NCBI GenBank assembly: GCA_947044405.1
Contig: CAMRHE010000332.1
Coordinates: 868,001 to 932,000, forward strand
Origin: Leptodactylus fallax
Taxonomy: Eukaryota; Chordata; Amphibia; Anura; Leptodactylidae
Direction of reading: 5' to 3'
DNA: 64,000 bases
Shown here: positions 52,416-64,000 of the stretch, piece after piece
Layout of the letters: the number at the start of each line of letters is the position of its first letter
Position numbering within the stretch: the first letter of the stretch is position 1
Made by a program: the position numbers and the translations under genes
Notes under the pieces: generated by a model
The model's input: only the letters and a program-made list of their open reading frames with translations
Database searches by the model: none
What the model was told of the DNA's origin: nothing

Positions 52416-53485
52416 GTGTGGATGTAGCAGAGCTGTGTGTGTATGATGTGTATGGAGCAGAGCTGTGTGTGTGTGATGTGTAGGAGCAGAGCGTGTGTGT
52501 GTGATGTGTATGGAGCAGAGCTGTGTGTGTGTGATGTGTATGGAGCAGAGCTGTGTGTGTATGATGTGTATGGAGCAGAGCTGTGTGTATGATGTGTATG
52601 GAGCAGAGCCGTGTGTGTATGACGTGTACGGAGCAGAGCCTTGTGTGTATGACGTGTATGGAGCAGAGCCGTGTGTGTATGACATGTATGGAGCAGAGCT
52701 GTGTGTGTATGATGTGTATGGAGCAGAGCTGTGTGTATGATGTGTATGGAGCAGAGCTGTGTGTGTATGATGTGTACGGAGCAGAGCTGTGTGTGTATGA
52801 TGTGTATGGAGCAGAGCTGTGTGTGTGTGATGTGTATGGAGCAGAGCTGTGTGTGTGTGTGATGGGGTGTGTATGGAGCAGAGCCGTGTGTGTGTGTGAC
52901 GTGTATGGAGCAGAGCCGTGTGTGTATGATGTGTATGGAGCAGAGCTGTGTGTGTATGATGTGTATGGAGCAGAGCTGTGTGTGTATGGAGCAGAGCTGT
53001 GTGTGTATGATGTGTATGGAGCAGAGCTGTATGTGTATGATGTGTATGGAGTAGAGCCGTGTGTGTATGATGTGTATGGAGCAGAGCCGTGTGTGTATGA
53101 CGTGTATGGAGCAGAGCTGTGTGTGTGATGTGTATGGAGCAGAGCTGTGTGTGTGACGTGTATGGAGCAGAGCTGTGTGTGTATGATGTGTACGGAGCAG
53201 AGCCGTGTGTGTATGATGTGTATGGAGCAGAGCTGTGTGTATGATGTGTATGGAGCAGAGCTGTGTGTGTATGACGTGTATGGAGCAGAGCTGTGTGTGT
53301 GATGTGTATGTAGCAGAGCTGTGTGTGTATGACGTGTACGGAGCAGAGCCGTGTGTGTATGATGTGTATGGAGCAGAGCTGTGTGTGTATGATGTGTATG
53401 GAGCAGAGCTGTGTGTGTATGATGTGTATGGAGCAGAGCTGTGTGTGTATGATGTGTATGGAGCAGAGCTGTGTGTGTATGATGT
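52416..53485 (-). repeat. 30-bp minisatellite, array 3
   Basis: About 35 units of the 30-bp repeat in reverse orientation, again directly upstream of the promoter-like block of the gene on that strand. Variable positions are the same as in array 1. Open frames on both strands are repeat artefacts. Confidence 0.95.
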
Positions 53486-53970
53486 AATTAGTAAGGAATA
53501 TTTAAATAAGACCTCCTTGTTTATAAAAAAAAACCTTCCTTTTATCACCACCTTGTGCACCCTATAGATTAATGTTTGGTTTTCAAAGAAACCTAAGGGC
53601 ATATTCTGGTAATTATAGTTATACCAGAATAATTTCTCCAAAAGGAAGAGGGTCCCATGTACTGACAGCTTTCGATTCCTTTATTAGCAATCAGTCGTCA
53701 TCAAGCAAACAAAGTCGGACATGCAGGACTTTGTTTCCAGGGAAAAAACCTGGATTCGCGACACAGAGGGTGTAAGTGCACACCCGCGCATTGCTTTAAA
53801 AACAAGCAATGCGTTGCTAACCCTTTGCTATCCAGTCCCTATACAGTTTCCCGAGATTTTCAGTCGGATTCGCGGCGGACGGACTCCGGCGCAAGTGTGA
53901 ACCCACCCTTACCCTACACTATACAGCACACCGCATACTACACTGACATCCATCTGCGTTCAACATCATA
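53486..53970. other. Unannotated repeat-like spacer
   Basis: No gene. It includes CTTTCGATTCC and GGCGGACGGACTCCGG-type sequence resembling dispersed frog repeats. It marks the distal edge of array 3. Confidence 0.3.
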
Positions 53971-54683
53971 CAGTGCCTTGCCAAGTATTCATATCTCTTG
54001 AACTTTGCCACAACCACAAACTTAAATGTATTTTCTTGAGATTCTCAGTGATAACAACACAAAGTATCAGATAATTGTGAAGTGGAAGGAAAATGATACC
54101 TGGTTTAATCAAATAAAAACCTGAAAAATGTGACTTGCAAAAGTCTTCAGCCCCCCTATAGCAATACTTTGTAGAGCCGCCTTTCGCTGATATTCCATCT
54201 ACAAGTCTTTTGGGCTCTGTCTCTACCAGCTTTGCACATCTAGAGATGAGATTTCTGCCCCTTCTTCTTCTTCTTTGCAGCCAGATTGGATGGAGCGTCT
54301 GTGATCAGTAATTCTCATGTCTTGCCACAGATGCTGAATGGGATTTAGGTCTGGACTGTGACTGGGTCTAACACCGGAATATTCTGTCATCTAAACCATT
54401 CCCTGAGCTCGGGCCGGAGGTTTAGGGTCATTGTCTTGCTGGAATCTCCTTCCCAGTCTCAAGTCTTTTGCAGCCTCCAGTCTCAGGTTTTCTTCCAGGA
54501 TTGGCCTGTATTTAGCTCCCTCCATCTTCCCATCACCCCTGAGCAGCTTCCCTGTCCCCCAGCATGATGCTGCCCCCTATGTGTCACAGTGGGGATGACG
54601 GGGTGTTCAGGGGGGATGAGCAGGGTTACTTTTCCACCACGCATAGAGCTTTGCATTTAGGCCAAAAAGTTCAGCTTATATGA
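53971..54683 (-). pseudogene. Truncated Tc1 element (Tc1-d) with transposase fragment
   Basis: It starts CAGTGCCTTGCCAAGTATTC after a TA at 53969-53970. Minus-strand translation shows the Glu region SPDLNPIQHLWQDMR (about 54355-54310) and, in a different frame, the Asp region QQDNDPKP (about 54445-54420). The element is cut at about 54683, where the fourth 30-bp array begins, so its other end is missing. Confidence 0.75.
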
Positions 54684-55973
54684 ACCTGCTTCATACACAT
54701 CATACACACACAGCTCTGCTTCATACACATCATACACACACAGCTCTGCTTCATACACGTCATACACACACGGCTCTGCTTCATACACATCATACACACA
54801 CAGCTCTGCTCCATACACATCATACACACACGGCTCTGCTCCATACACATCACACACACACGGCTCTGCTTCATACACATCATACACACACGGCTCTGCT
54901 ACATACACATCATACACACACGGCTCTGCTCCATACACATCATACACACACGGCTCTGCTCCATACACATCATACACACACGGCTCTGCTCCATACACAC
55001 ACAGCTCTGCTCCATACACGTCATACACACACAGCTCTGCTCCATACACATCATACACACAGCTCTGCTTCATACACGTCATACACACACGGCTCTGCTC
55101 CATACACATCATACACACACAGCTCTGCTCCATACACATCATACACACACGGCTCTGCTCCATACACATCATACACACACGGCTCTGCTCCATACACATC
55201 ATACACACACGGCTCTGCTCCATACACGTCATACACACACGGCTCTGCTCCGTACACGTCATACACACACGGCTCTGCTCCGTACACGTCATACACACAC
55301 GGCTCTGCTCCGTACACGTCATACACACACGGCTCTGCTCCGTACACGTCATACACACACGGCTCTGCTCCGTACACGTCATACACACACGGCTCTTCTC
55401 CATACACGTCATACACACACAGCTCTGCTCCATACACGTCATACACACAGCTCTGCTCCATACACATCATACACACACAGCTCTGCTCCATACACATCAT
55501 ACACACACAGCTCTGCTCCATACACGTCATACACACACGGCTCTGCTCCATACACGTCATACACACACGGCTCTGCTCCATACACATCATACACACACGG
55601 CTCTGCTCCATACACGTCATACACACACAGCTCTGCTCCATACACATCATACACACACAGCTCTGCTCCGTACACATCATACACACACAGCTCTGCTCCA
55701 TACACATCATACACACACAGCTCTGCTACATACACATCATACACACAGCTCTGCTCCATACACATCATACACACACAGCTCTGCTCCATACACATCATAC
55801 ACACACAGCTCTGCTCCATACACATCATACACACACGGCTCTGCTCCATACACATCATACACACAGCTCTGCTCCGTACACATCATACACACACAGCTCT
55901 GCTCCATACACGTCATACACACACAGCTCTGCTCCATACACATCATACACACACAGCTCTGCTACATCCACAC
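54684..55973 (+). repeat. 30-bp minisatellite, array 4
   Basis: About 43 units of the 30-bp repeat. The first few carry TTCATAC in place of TCCATAC, and a run of five CCGTACACGTCAT units occurs at about 55248-55390. It begins abruptly within a Tc1 remnant and ends in the same terminal variant (GCTACATCCACACTG) as arrays 2 and 3. Confidence 0.95.
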
Positions 55974-56166
55974 TGTAACTACATCCTGATCCTGACACGT
56001 ACACTACAGCTCATCCAGCACAGCAGAGTCCTGTATACACTCAGCACGTAACCCAGTAACAACTCATCATGTGATCACTTGACTCCTCCCACACATAGGA
56101 CTGATCACATGACATCATCACAGGTCCTGTAGCTCCAGATGAAGTCTATACAGTGTACAGGTGGAG
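55974..56166 (+). promoter_or_regulatory. Putative promoter / noncoding first exon of gene D
   Basis: Fourth copy of the conserved block, more diverged (GAAGTCTATACAG in place of GAAGTATATATAC). It ends GTGGAG followed by the donor GTGTGTGTG. The next gene on this strand is D, 6.7 kb away; that intron would contain the repeats below. Confidence 0.4.
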
Positions 56167-57640
56167 GTGTGTGTGTAGTCACCAATATTGTCTGTCAGGG
56201 TTACTGGACTACACGTATTATTAACCCCTTCATTATTGGGGAGTTCACCCCCAACATTTATTTACAAGTCTATTTTTGAATTTTTACATTGTTGTGTACC
56301 AAGAGCCAGAGCTTTTTTTACTTGTGTAGCCACATGAGGGCGATTTTATGTGTTTTTGTTGTTTTTTTGGGAATTCTCTACTGAGCCTGTAATGGAGGTT
56401 TTATATCACCATGTTTTAACCACTTCATGACTGGGCCATTTTCTCTTCATCATGACCAAACACATTTTCTGGTGTTTTATTTAAGTTGAGGCACTTTTAA
56501 TAGCGGTTAAAAAAAATGTTCGTTCAGTTCATTCAAATAATTTCTGAATCTTTTTTTAGGTAATACGTAGGGTTTTATTTTTATTTTATTGTATTTTTTG
56601 AAAGTTTTAAATTTTGTTCTGTGTGCGGAAATGTGAAAAAATAAGAGACGAAACATGTCTGTTCTTCGCATTTTTCCTGTGTTTTTTTGTTTTTTTTTTC
56701 AAAAAGTGCTACCAAATATTTTTTAAAATAATTTTCCCTCTCCTCTGGATATCTGCCATATCTGGAGCTGAAACATTTAGCCCCAGTAATGCAGTACATG
56801 GCACTGGGGATCAACAGATCCCATGTTCAAGTGCCCTTGTGGGTCAGGAAAAAAAATTAAAGAAAAAAAAGTTTCAAAAGTTAAAAATAATGTATAAAAA
56901 AGAAATAAAAAGTTCAAAAACCCACCTTTTAATTTAAATAAAAAAAACACAATGTAAGCAAAATAAAATAAACAAGCATGTTGGGTATCCCCACGTGCAT
57001 ATAAGTTCACATTACTAAAAAATAGTGTTATTTAACCCATACAGTGAATGCCATTAAAAAAAACCAAAAAACTGCAACGTGCAAATGAATGTATTTTGGT
57101 CAGCTCGCTTCCTCACAAAAATATCGATAGAAAGTCATACATACCGAACATTGCTACCTGTAAAAACTACAACCCCACAAATTAAGAGTCCTGACATTAC
57201 TCCGTCAACTAAGCCGTAAAAAAGTTATAATTGTCAGAATACGGTGACCCCAGGAAAAGCATTCATTTTTGAAAAATGATGTGTTATTTGTAAAAGCAGT
57301 AAAACATAATAAAACCAATATAAATCTGATATCGCCGTAATCGTAATGACCGGCCGGACAAAGCTGCCACGTCAATATTAATCGATGCATAATCGATGAA
57401 GTAAGAGCAAATTGCAAAAAGGATGATAGAATTGAGGGATTTTTTCAGACTGACCCCACAAAAATGTTTATAGAAGCAAATCAAAAACATTATATGAACC
57501 TGAAAATAATAGTGGCGAATCAAAGTACAAGTTGTCACGCAAAGAATAAGCCCTCACATAGCTGGATCGACAGGCAAATAAAAAAGTTTTGGAAGGCGGG
57601 GAAGAAAAATATGAAAAAAGTCACTGGGCATTAACATGCA
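56167..57640. other. AT-rich spacer, presumed gene D 5' intron
   Basis: No coding gene. It contains long A and T runs and dispersed-repeat sequence. Its first 180 bp resemble the sequence following the promoter-like block in units 1 and 2. Confidence 0.35.
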
Positions 57641-57649
57641 AATGACTTA

Positions 57650-58250
57650 GGGGGCGCTCACACTCCCGTTGGTGACCGTCAGTAGTGTCCGTTGCTATTG
57701 TCCGTTACAAGATTTTAGCATCGGACACTCGCTGAACCGTCAGAAATCCGTTACAATTTCCATTCATTTCAATGGGATTTTATATTGTGTCCGTTTACAC
57801 CCGATCCGTCAGAAGTCCGGTTTTTTTCCGCAGACAAAAAATCCTACATGCAGGACTTTTTTGTCCGTTTGAAATAACGGATTCTTGACGGACAGCAAGT
57901 GTCCGTTATTTTTTTAACAATGAAGTCTATGGGTAACGGACTTATAACGGACAGTAACTGATAGCCATCAGTTACTGTCCGTTATTTTATTTCCGTTTTT
58001 TTCTGCGCATGCTCTGAAAGCAGAAAAAAAAAAAAACGGACAGTGTTAAAAAACGGACACTAACTGATGCTAATGTGTCCGTTTTTTTAACTAATCCATT
58101 AATTGGATCAGTTAAAAAAAATGGACACATTAACATAAGTTAGTGTCCGTTAATGTCTGTTATGATAGGTGTCCATTTTTTTTTGTTTTTGTTTTTTTTT
58201 AACGGACACTACCAGAACGGACATCGACGGTCGTGTGAACCCTGCCTTAG
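57650..58250. mobile_element. Inverted-repeat MITE rich in GTCCGTT motifs
   Basis: The left end, near CTCACACTCCCGTTGG, pairs loosely with the complement of the right end, near ACGGTCGTGTGAACCC. The interior repeats TGTCCGTTA or its complement many times and contains nested hairpins (for example around 58030-58165). No protein is encoded. Confidence 0.65.
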
Positions 58251-58754
58251 ATAGGTTAATTAAGTATGTCACAAAAATCTTCACCACATCCCCCCTGACA
58301 CAATAGCAAAAAATACAAAAAAAAAAACTGGGCCAACATTTTAAACCTACACTTTTTGTGTCGCGGGCGTTTTCAGTTTTTCCACCTTACTTTCAAAGAA
58401 CATTACTGTTTTTTTAAATTTTTCCATTCACATGTGTTTTATGGGAAAAATTGTTATAAAAATTTTAGGTGAATTTATTAACTTTACCTCAAGAAATAAT
58501 AACATAGAGGTCAAAGGAAAATTCTTTCTCCAGCTCTGTGATGCATAGGAGACAAGCAAGGGCTACAAGAACAGGATGTGATGTCACAGAGAGGAGGAGT
58601 TACAGTGACAAAAGCATAAGTCATTACATGTATAGGAAACTTACTCAAACAAAATATAACAAACACCGCTAGGTGGCAGCAAAAAACTAAATATAGTATT
58701 ACACGTATAACACTCAGTGCAAGATATATAGAGATCCCAGTGGGAAATCATAGC

Positions 58755-59836
58755 TGGGACAGCACAGGGGCCGCTATGGGACATAATACCGTGTGCAGGG
58801 GCCGCTATGGGACATAATACTGTGTGCAGGGGCCGCTATGGGATATAATACCGTGTGCAGGGGCCGCTATGGGACATAATACCGTGTGCAGGGGCCGCTA
58901 TGGGACATAATACCGTGTGCAGGGGCCGCTATGGGACATAATACCGTGTGCAGGGGCCGCTATGGGATTTAATACCGTGTGCAGGGGCCGCTATGGGATT
59001 TAATACCGTGTGCAGGGGCCGCTATGGGATATAATACCGTGTGCAGGGGCCGCTATTGGACATATATCATGTGCAGGGGCCGCTATGGGACATAATACCG
59101 TGTGCAGGGGCCGCTATGGGATTTAATACCGTGTGCAGGGGCCGCTATGGGATTTAATACCGTGTGCAGGGGCCGCTATGGGATATAATACCGTGTGCAG
59201 GGGCCGCTATTGGACATATATCATGTGCAGGGGCCGCTATCGAATATAATACTGTGTGCAGGGGTCACTATGGGACATAATACCATGTGCAGGGGCCACT
59301 ATGGGATATAATACTGTGTGCAGGGGTCACTATGAGACATAATACCGTGTGCAGGGGCCGCTATGGGATATAATACCGTGTGCAGGGGCCGCTATGGGAT
59401 ATAATACCGTGTGCAGGGGCCGCTATGGGATATAATACCATGTGCAGGGGCCACTATGGGATATAATACTGTGTGCAGGGGTCACTATGAGACATAATAC
59501 CGTGTGCAGGGGCCGCTATGGGATTTAATACCGTGTGCTGGGGCCACTATGAGACATAATACCGTGTGCAGGGGCCGCTATGAGACATAATACCGTGTGC
59601 AGGGGCCACTATGGGATATAATACCGTGTGCAGGGGCCACTATGGGACATAATACCGTGTGCAGGGGCCACTATGGGACATAATACCGTGTGCAGGGGCC
59701 ACTATGGGACATAATACCATGTGCAGGGGCCACTATGGGACATAATACCGTGTGCAGGGGCCACTATGGGACATAATACCGTGTGCAGGGGCCACTATGG
59801 GACATAATACCGTGTGCAGGGGCCACTATGGGACAT
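58755..59836 (+). repeat. 31-bp GC-rich minisatellite
   Basis: About 34 units with core GCAGGGGCCGCTATGGGACA and a TAATACCGTGT tail. Variants include GGGATTTAATACC, GGCCACTATG and a 29-30 bp unit with TTGGACATATATC that recurs in a larger duplicated block (about 58975-59070 and 59100-59230). Confidence 0.95.
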
Positions 59837-61198
59837 TATTCTGTATTAAGGATGTGTTTTTGCACAGAAAACTCAGGCATTTTTTTTTTTGTGCAAAATT
59901 CACCATGTGAACGCAGTTTTACATCAAAGTAAAAGTTCCAGTGGCCTAAGACTATAGCTGCATCCAGATACATAGTGTGTATTCACCATACGGTGCTTCT
60001 GGACACATTTACCACTAATTGGGGGCTGCACATGGACTTTCATTGCTTCTAATGGGAAAGTACAGGAGCGTCCCAGGATATAGCAGTAAGCACATGTGTC
60101 CTGAAGAATCTGGTGGCAGCACTTCTGTGTTATGGTTTGTGGTATAGGACTTTAGTTTAGGGGTCGTCAGACTTACAATTACTGACCGGCACGCCGAGTA
60201 CCTCATCTTTGATTTTTTTTTAGTTAAAATCGGCACGCCGAACAAAAAAGGTTGTCTACCCCTGATCTAGGGAAACAGAGTGATTAGATTTTTTTTATAC
60301 TTTTGTATTTTTAAAATATTTTTAAAACTTTTATTTTTTTCAGCTTTTATTTTTAGTGTGATAAACATTTCTTAGTAACAGGTCTTGGAGCCTTCAGTAG
60401 GTTCCTGGCCGTCATGTAAACTGATAATCGCCCCCACATGAAGATGATCAGGATGGTGACGTGCCCATGTACCTCTGCCATAGATTGTAAAGGGAAAAGC
60501 GCCATCGATGCAGGTGCATTATACAGCCAGATCCCACCCGGTATGGAGAGGACTCATATTCTGAGCCCTCACCTTACTTCCCTTTCCACAAAAGGATATA
60601 TATTTACATCATTTTGCAGGAATGGGTTAATTCTTTAAAAAAAAAAAAAATTGACAGCTTTTTTTTTAAAAAAAAATTTCTTTGCATTGCCATATTCTAA
60701 CCCCCCCAAACTTTTTTTTATAATTTTGTCAGCAAAATTATATAAGGGCTCTTTTTTTGCAGGATGATTTTTCATTTTTATTTTGTACATAAGAATTTTT
60801 GATCACTTAGATTTTATTAAAAAAATTTTGATAGGAAGAAGTGAGAGAAAAAAGGCAGTTATTTACTTTTATTTATGCAATAAAATGTAAAGGGAGTGAT
60901 TACATTTATTTTATTTACTTATCATGTTTTTATTTTTTTTAACTTTTTTTTTATAGCTTTTTATTTTTTAGTCCCACTAGGCGATTTGACCACTAGGGAT
61001 AGCTCATACAATGCACTGCAACATTCAACTGTTGAGAAGGGGTTTAACGGATGTGGAAAAACCGATGATGATATACAGATGGAGATATATACATAGATAT
61101 ACTGATAAAAAAAACTGAGGCGGAAAATAGAGTTTCCTGGCTTCCAAGCAGCAGGAGGAGTCAGTCATCAGTACAAGCCCAAACAGATTTGATGCTGA
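59837..61198. other. AT-rich spacer with short dispersed repeats
   Basis: No gene. CGGCACGCCGA occurs twice at about 60187-60240 in a short repeat-like unit. The rest is poly-T-rich. Confidence 0.3.
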
Positions 61199-61307
61199 CT
61201 AGTGATGGGCCTACCTCTCAAGGTTATTTTTGTATTTGGGTTCAGCGGCTCTGGTCCCTGATTTGTTTCAGGTTGAACAAGTTTGGTACAAACCACACCT
61301 TAATTGG

Positions 61308-62105
61308 CTTAAAACATAGTATAGAATACTCTTGTGGCTCCTAGGAACCTATCTATAAAACATAGTATAGAATACTCTTGTGGCTCCTAGGAACCTATCT
61401 ATAAAACATAGTGTAGAATACTGTCAGGGCTCCTAGGAACCTATCTATAAAACATAGTGTAGAATACTCTTAGGGCTCCTAGGAACCTATCTATAAAACA
61501 TAGTGTAGAATACTCTTAGGGCTCCTAGGAACCTATCTATAAAACATAGTGTAGAATACTCTTAGTGCTCCTAGGAACCTATCTATAAAACATAGTGTAG
61601 AATACTCTTAGGGCTCCTAGGAACCTATCTATAAAACATAGTGTAGAATACTCTTAGGACTCCTAGGAACCTATCTATAAAACATAATGTAGAACACTGT
61701 CAGGGCTCCTAGGAACCTATCTATAAAACATAGTGTAGAACACTCTTAGGACTCCTAGGATTATATACAGTATCTATAAAACATAGTGTAGAACACTCTT
61801 AGGGCTCCTAGGAAACTATCTATAAAACATAGTGTAGAATACTACTAGGGCTCCTAGGACTATATATCTATAAAACATAGTGTAGAATACTCTCAGGGCT
61901 CCTAGGACTATATATCTATAAAACATAGTGTAGAATACTCTTGTGGCTCCTAGGAACCTATCTATAAAACATAGTCTAGAATACTCTTAGGGCTCCTAGG
62001 AACCTATCTATAAAACATAGTGTAGAATACTCTTAGGGCTCCTAGGATCCTATCTATAAAACATAGTGTAGAACACTCTTAGGGCTCCTAGGAACCTATC
62101 TATCT
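61308..62105 (+). repeat. 46-bp minisatellite
   Basis: About 17 units with core GGGCTCCTAGGAACCTATCT followed by ATAAAACATAGTGTAGAATAC. Some units differ by a TATATATCT variant. A related single copy lies on the other strand at 16951-16972. Confidence 0.95.
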
Positions 62106-62187
62106 AATGTCTAGTTCTCTAAACACAGCCGATATTATGTCAATGTGAAAATGACATTATTATACTCTGGGGTCTCTTCAGAGAGGC

Positions 62188-62470
62188 CCAGGGGAGGTGT
62201 TAAAAAAAAAAAAAACATACATACTCACCTTCTGTTACCTCTTTTGGGCCTCCTTGCGGTGTCCGGTGCTCTCCTGGGCCACCATGATGACAATCGGCAT
62301 ACCCAGGTCACCGCTGAGGCGCAATCAGGCCTCAGTACTGAACCTGGGACGATGACGTAACAGAACAGCGCTAGACGTCACCAGGAGAGTGCCGCAAACT
62401 GCGAGGAGTCACAAAAGAGGTAACAGAAGGTAAGCATGAATGTTTTCTTTTTTTCACCTACCCTGGGCCT
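62188..62470. repeat. Imperfect palindrome
   Basis: ACCTTCTGTTACCTCTTTTG (about 62228-62247) is inverted as CAAAAGAGGTAACAGAAGGT (about 62412-62431). GTGCTCTCCTGG inverts to CCAGGAGAGTGC. The whole could fold into a long hairpin. Confidence 0.75.
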
Positions 62471-62932
62471 CCACCTATTCTACTCTGGGGTCTGAACAGA
62501 CCTCAGTATATAATGCGGTGATCATTTTAGTTTGGTTTCATAAAAAAAACTAACAATTTGGATAATTTGGGTCAAACCCAGCTTGGTACGAACCGATTCG
62601 CGCATCTCTAGTCTCCATTTTCACCTTCTCCTTTAGACACTTGTTCTGCATTGATAAGTCTTCATATATTGCCTGGTTTATATGAACCCTGTTTCAGTCT
62701 TGCCTTGAAACCTTTGTCAGTATTTTGGCTTTGCAATTTAATAGTGATATAGCCCTGTAAGACTCCATGAGAGCAGGGTCCATATCTGCCAAGTATCTAT
62801 ACATAAGGCTGAGAGTTATTATATGAAGAGAGAGAATATACAACATCTACACTATAGTATCTTTTCACATGTTTTATCTGACTATAGCTATTATGTTTTT
62901 TTACATTCAGGTTGCTACTGTATTTTGGACTT

Positions 62933-64000
62933 ATGGCAGAAAACATTTGTAAACTCACCCTAGAGATACTGTACCAGCTTACTGGAGAGGTGAGAGAGTC
63001 TGATGATGTCACATTACATCATTCTTATCTATAGTAATAACAGATGATATGACTGGAGAGGTGAGAGATTCTGATGATGTCACATTACATCATTCTTATC
63101 TATAGTAATAACAGATGATATGACTGGAGAGGTGAGGGACTCTGGTGATGTCACATTACATCATTCTTATCTATAGTAATAACAGATGATATGACTGGAG
63201 AGGTGAGAGATTCTGATGATGTCACATTACATCATTCTTATCTATAGTAATAACAGATGATATGACTGGAGAGGTGAGAGATTCTGATGATGTCACATTA
63301 CATCATTCTTATCTATAGTAATAACAGATGATATGACTGGAGAGGTGAGGGACTCTGGTGATGTCACATTACATCATTCTTATCTATAGTAATAACAGAT
63401 GATATGACTGGAGAGGTGAGAGATTCTGATGATGTCACATGACATCATTCTTATCTATAGTAATAACAGATGATATGACTGGAGAGGTGAGAGATTCTGA
63501 TGATGTCACATTACATCATTCTTATCTATAGTAATAACAGATGATATGACTGGAGAGGTGAGAGATTCTGATGATGTCACATTACATCATTCTTATCTAT
63601 AGTAATAACAGATGATATGACTGGAGAGGTGAGAGATTCTGATGATGTCACATTACATCATTCTTATCTATAGTAATAACAGATGATATGACTGGAGAGG
63701 TGAGAGATTCTGATGATGTCACATTACATCATTCTTATCTATAGTAATAACAGATGATATGACTGGAGAGGTGAGGGACTCTGGACATGTATGTAGTGAT
63801 ATTTATTAATGTGTCTCTCCATAAACAGGATTACACAGTAGTGAAGAAGACCTCTAGTGGGCGCTGTCAGGCTCCTGTGTCTGAAGGATGGGGGAGAACC
63901 CTGAGCCCAATCCCGAGGCCTCCACCTCACTCCCTGATACATGAGGAGATCAATGGACAGAAGATCCTAGAACTCACCAACAAGATGATTGAGCTGCTGA
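62933..64000 (+). CDS. KRAB-type zinc-finger gene D, 5' exons only (partial)
   Basis: Coding exon 1 is 62933-62989, starting [19 protein letters not shown]. It is shorter than in A-C because the upstream MKRDRxK codons are absent, and its acceptor ends at 62910 (TTACATTCAG). Coding exon 2 starts at 63829 ([19 protein letters not shown]) and reaches the window end, eight bases short of the expected donor. Its frame matches genes B and C, so no frameshift is visible. The KRAB-like and finger exons should lie beyond 64000. Whether D is a full gene cannot be judged here. Confidence 0.7.
62981..63776 (+). repeat. 71-bp intronic minisatellite of gene D
   Basis: Eleven 71-bp units from 62981 to 63761, plus a partial unit. 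Three non-adjacent positions carry the GTGAGGGACTCTGG variant (about 63135, 63348 and the last), elsewhere found only in the final unit, which points to internal block duplication. Confidence 0.95.

Larger units (their letters stand above)
61199..62611. mobile_element. hAT-like non-autonomous element containing a 46-bp array
   Basis: The left end, CTAGTGATGGGCC with TTTGGTACAAACC about 80 bp in, resembles the complement of the right end, CTAGAGATGCGCGAATCGG with GGTACGAACC. These are hAT-like termini similar to the end of the 19.3-23.1 kb element. The interior holds the 46-bp minisatellite and a palindrome (62188-62470). Confidence 0.5.

Noticed and set aside
54684..55973. The 30-bp array plus flank as an independent mobile element
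   Set aside because: The 5' edges differ, which first suggested mobility, but all four copies lie upstream of a finger gene in the same orientation. Co-duplication with the gene explains this better.
62981..63776. Regularly spaced repeats resembling a CRISPR array
   Set aside because: Repeat and 'spacer' are the same 71-bp unit with no unique spacers, the setting is eukaryotic, and the repeat begins inside a coding exon.

Overview
The window looks like part of a frog (anuran amphibian) genome. Four copies of a 5' gene structure match the amphibian oocyte/gastrula C2H2 zinc-finger genes: an N-terminal finger-associated region, a KRAB-like box, and one large finger exon. The surrounding DNA also fits: DIRS, Ty3/gypsy and four Tc1-type elements, BED-type hAT elements, a tRNA-type SINE, and very long minisatellites. 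No bacterial features or ordinary housekeeping genes were seen.

Layout. 1-2.1 kb is a decayed DIRS retroelement. 2.1-4.1 kb is a chromodomain-like fragment split by a Tc1 element (2378-4011). 4.3-5.2 kb is a BED/hAT remnant. A large tandem segmental duplication follows: unit 1 at about 4.74-19.27 kb and unit 2 at about 23.09-42.87 kb, with a degraded hAT element between them. Each unit has, in order, a 30-bp minisatellite, a conserved promoter/5'-UTR-like block, a plus-strand KRAB zinc-finger gene (A in unit 1, B in unit 2), repeats, and a minus-strand zinc-finger terminal exon. In unit 1 that last exon is an orphan pseudogene (A'). In unit 2 it is the finger exon of gene C, whose five 5' exons lie at 47.4-50.0 kb beyond a dead gypsy element. 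A third 30-bp array faces the start of gene C (52.4-53.5 kb). A fourth (54.7-56.0 kb) precedes gene D, whose first two coding exons are at 62.9-64.0 kb and which runs off the window.

Gene models from splice signals and reading frame: B (30392-34533, +) is intact, 539 aa, 9 fingers. C (49985/49988 to 40589, -) is intact, 772-773 aa, 16 fingers. A (8225-11928, +) has a 2-nt frameshift in coding exon 2 but two plausible ways round it. A' (17728-18791, -) is a decaying finger exon with two mutually compensating frameshifts. D is partial. By family, these would be nuclear sequence-specific DNA-binding proteins.

The most notable pattern is that all four 5' gene structures follow the same order: 30-bp array, about 200-bp conserved block ending in a splice donor, intron, coding exon 1, 71-bp intronic minisatellite, exon 2. 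The 30-bp arrays hold roughly 35 to 156 units and lie directly against the presumed promoter. Every 71-bp unit repeats the exon-1 splice donor. The very long open frames in the 30-bp arrays arise because 30 is a multiple of 3, and I do not regard them as genes. All coordinates come from reading by eye; no alignment or database search was run.
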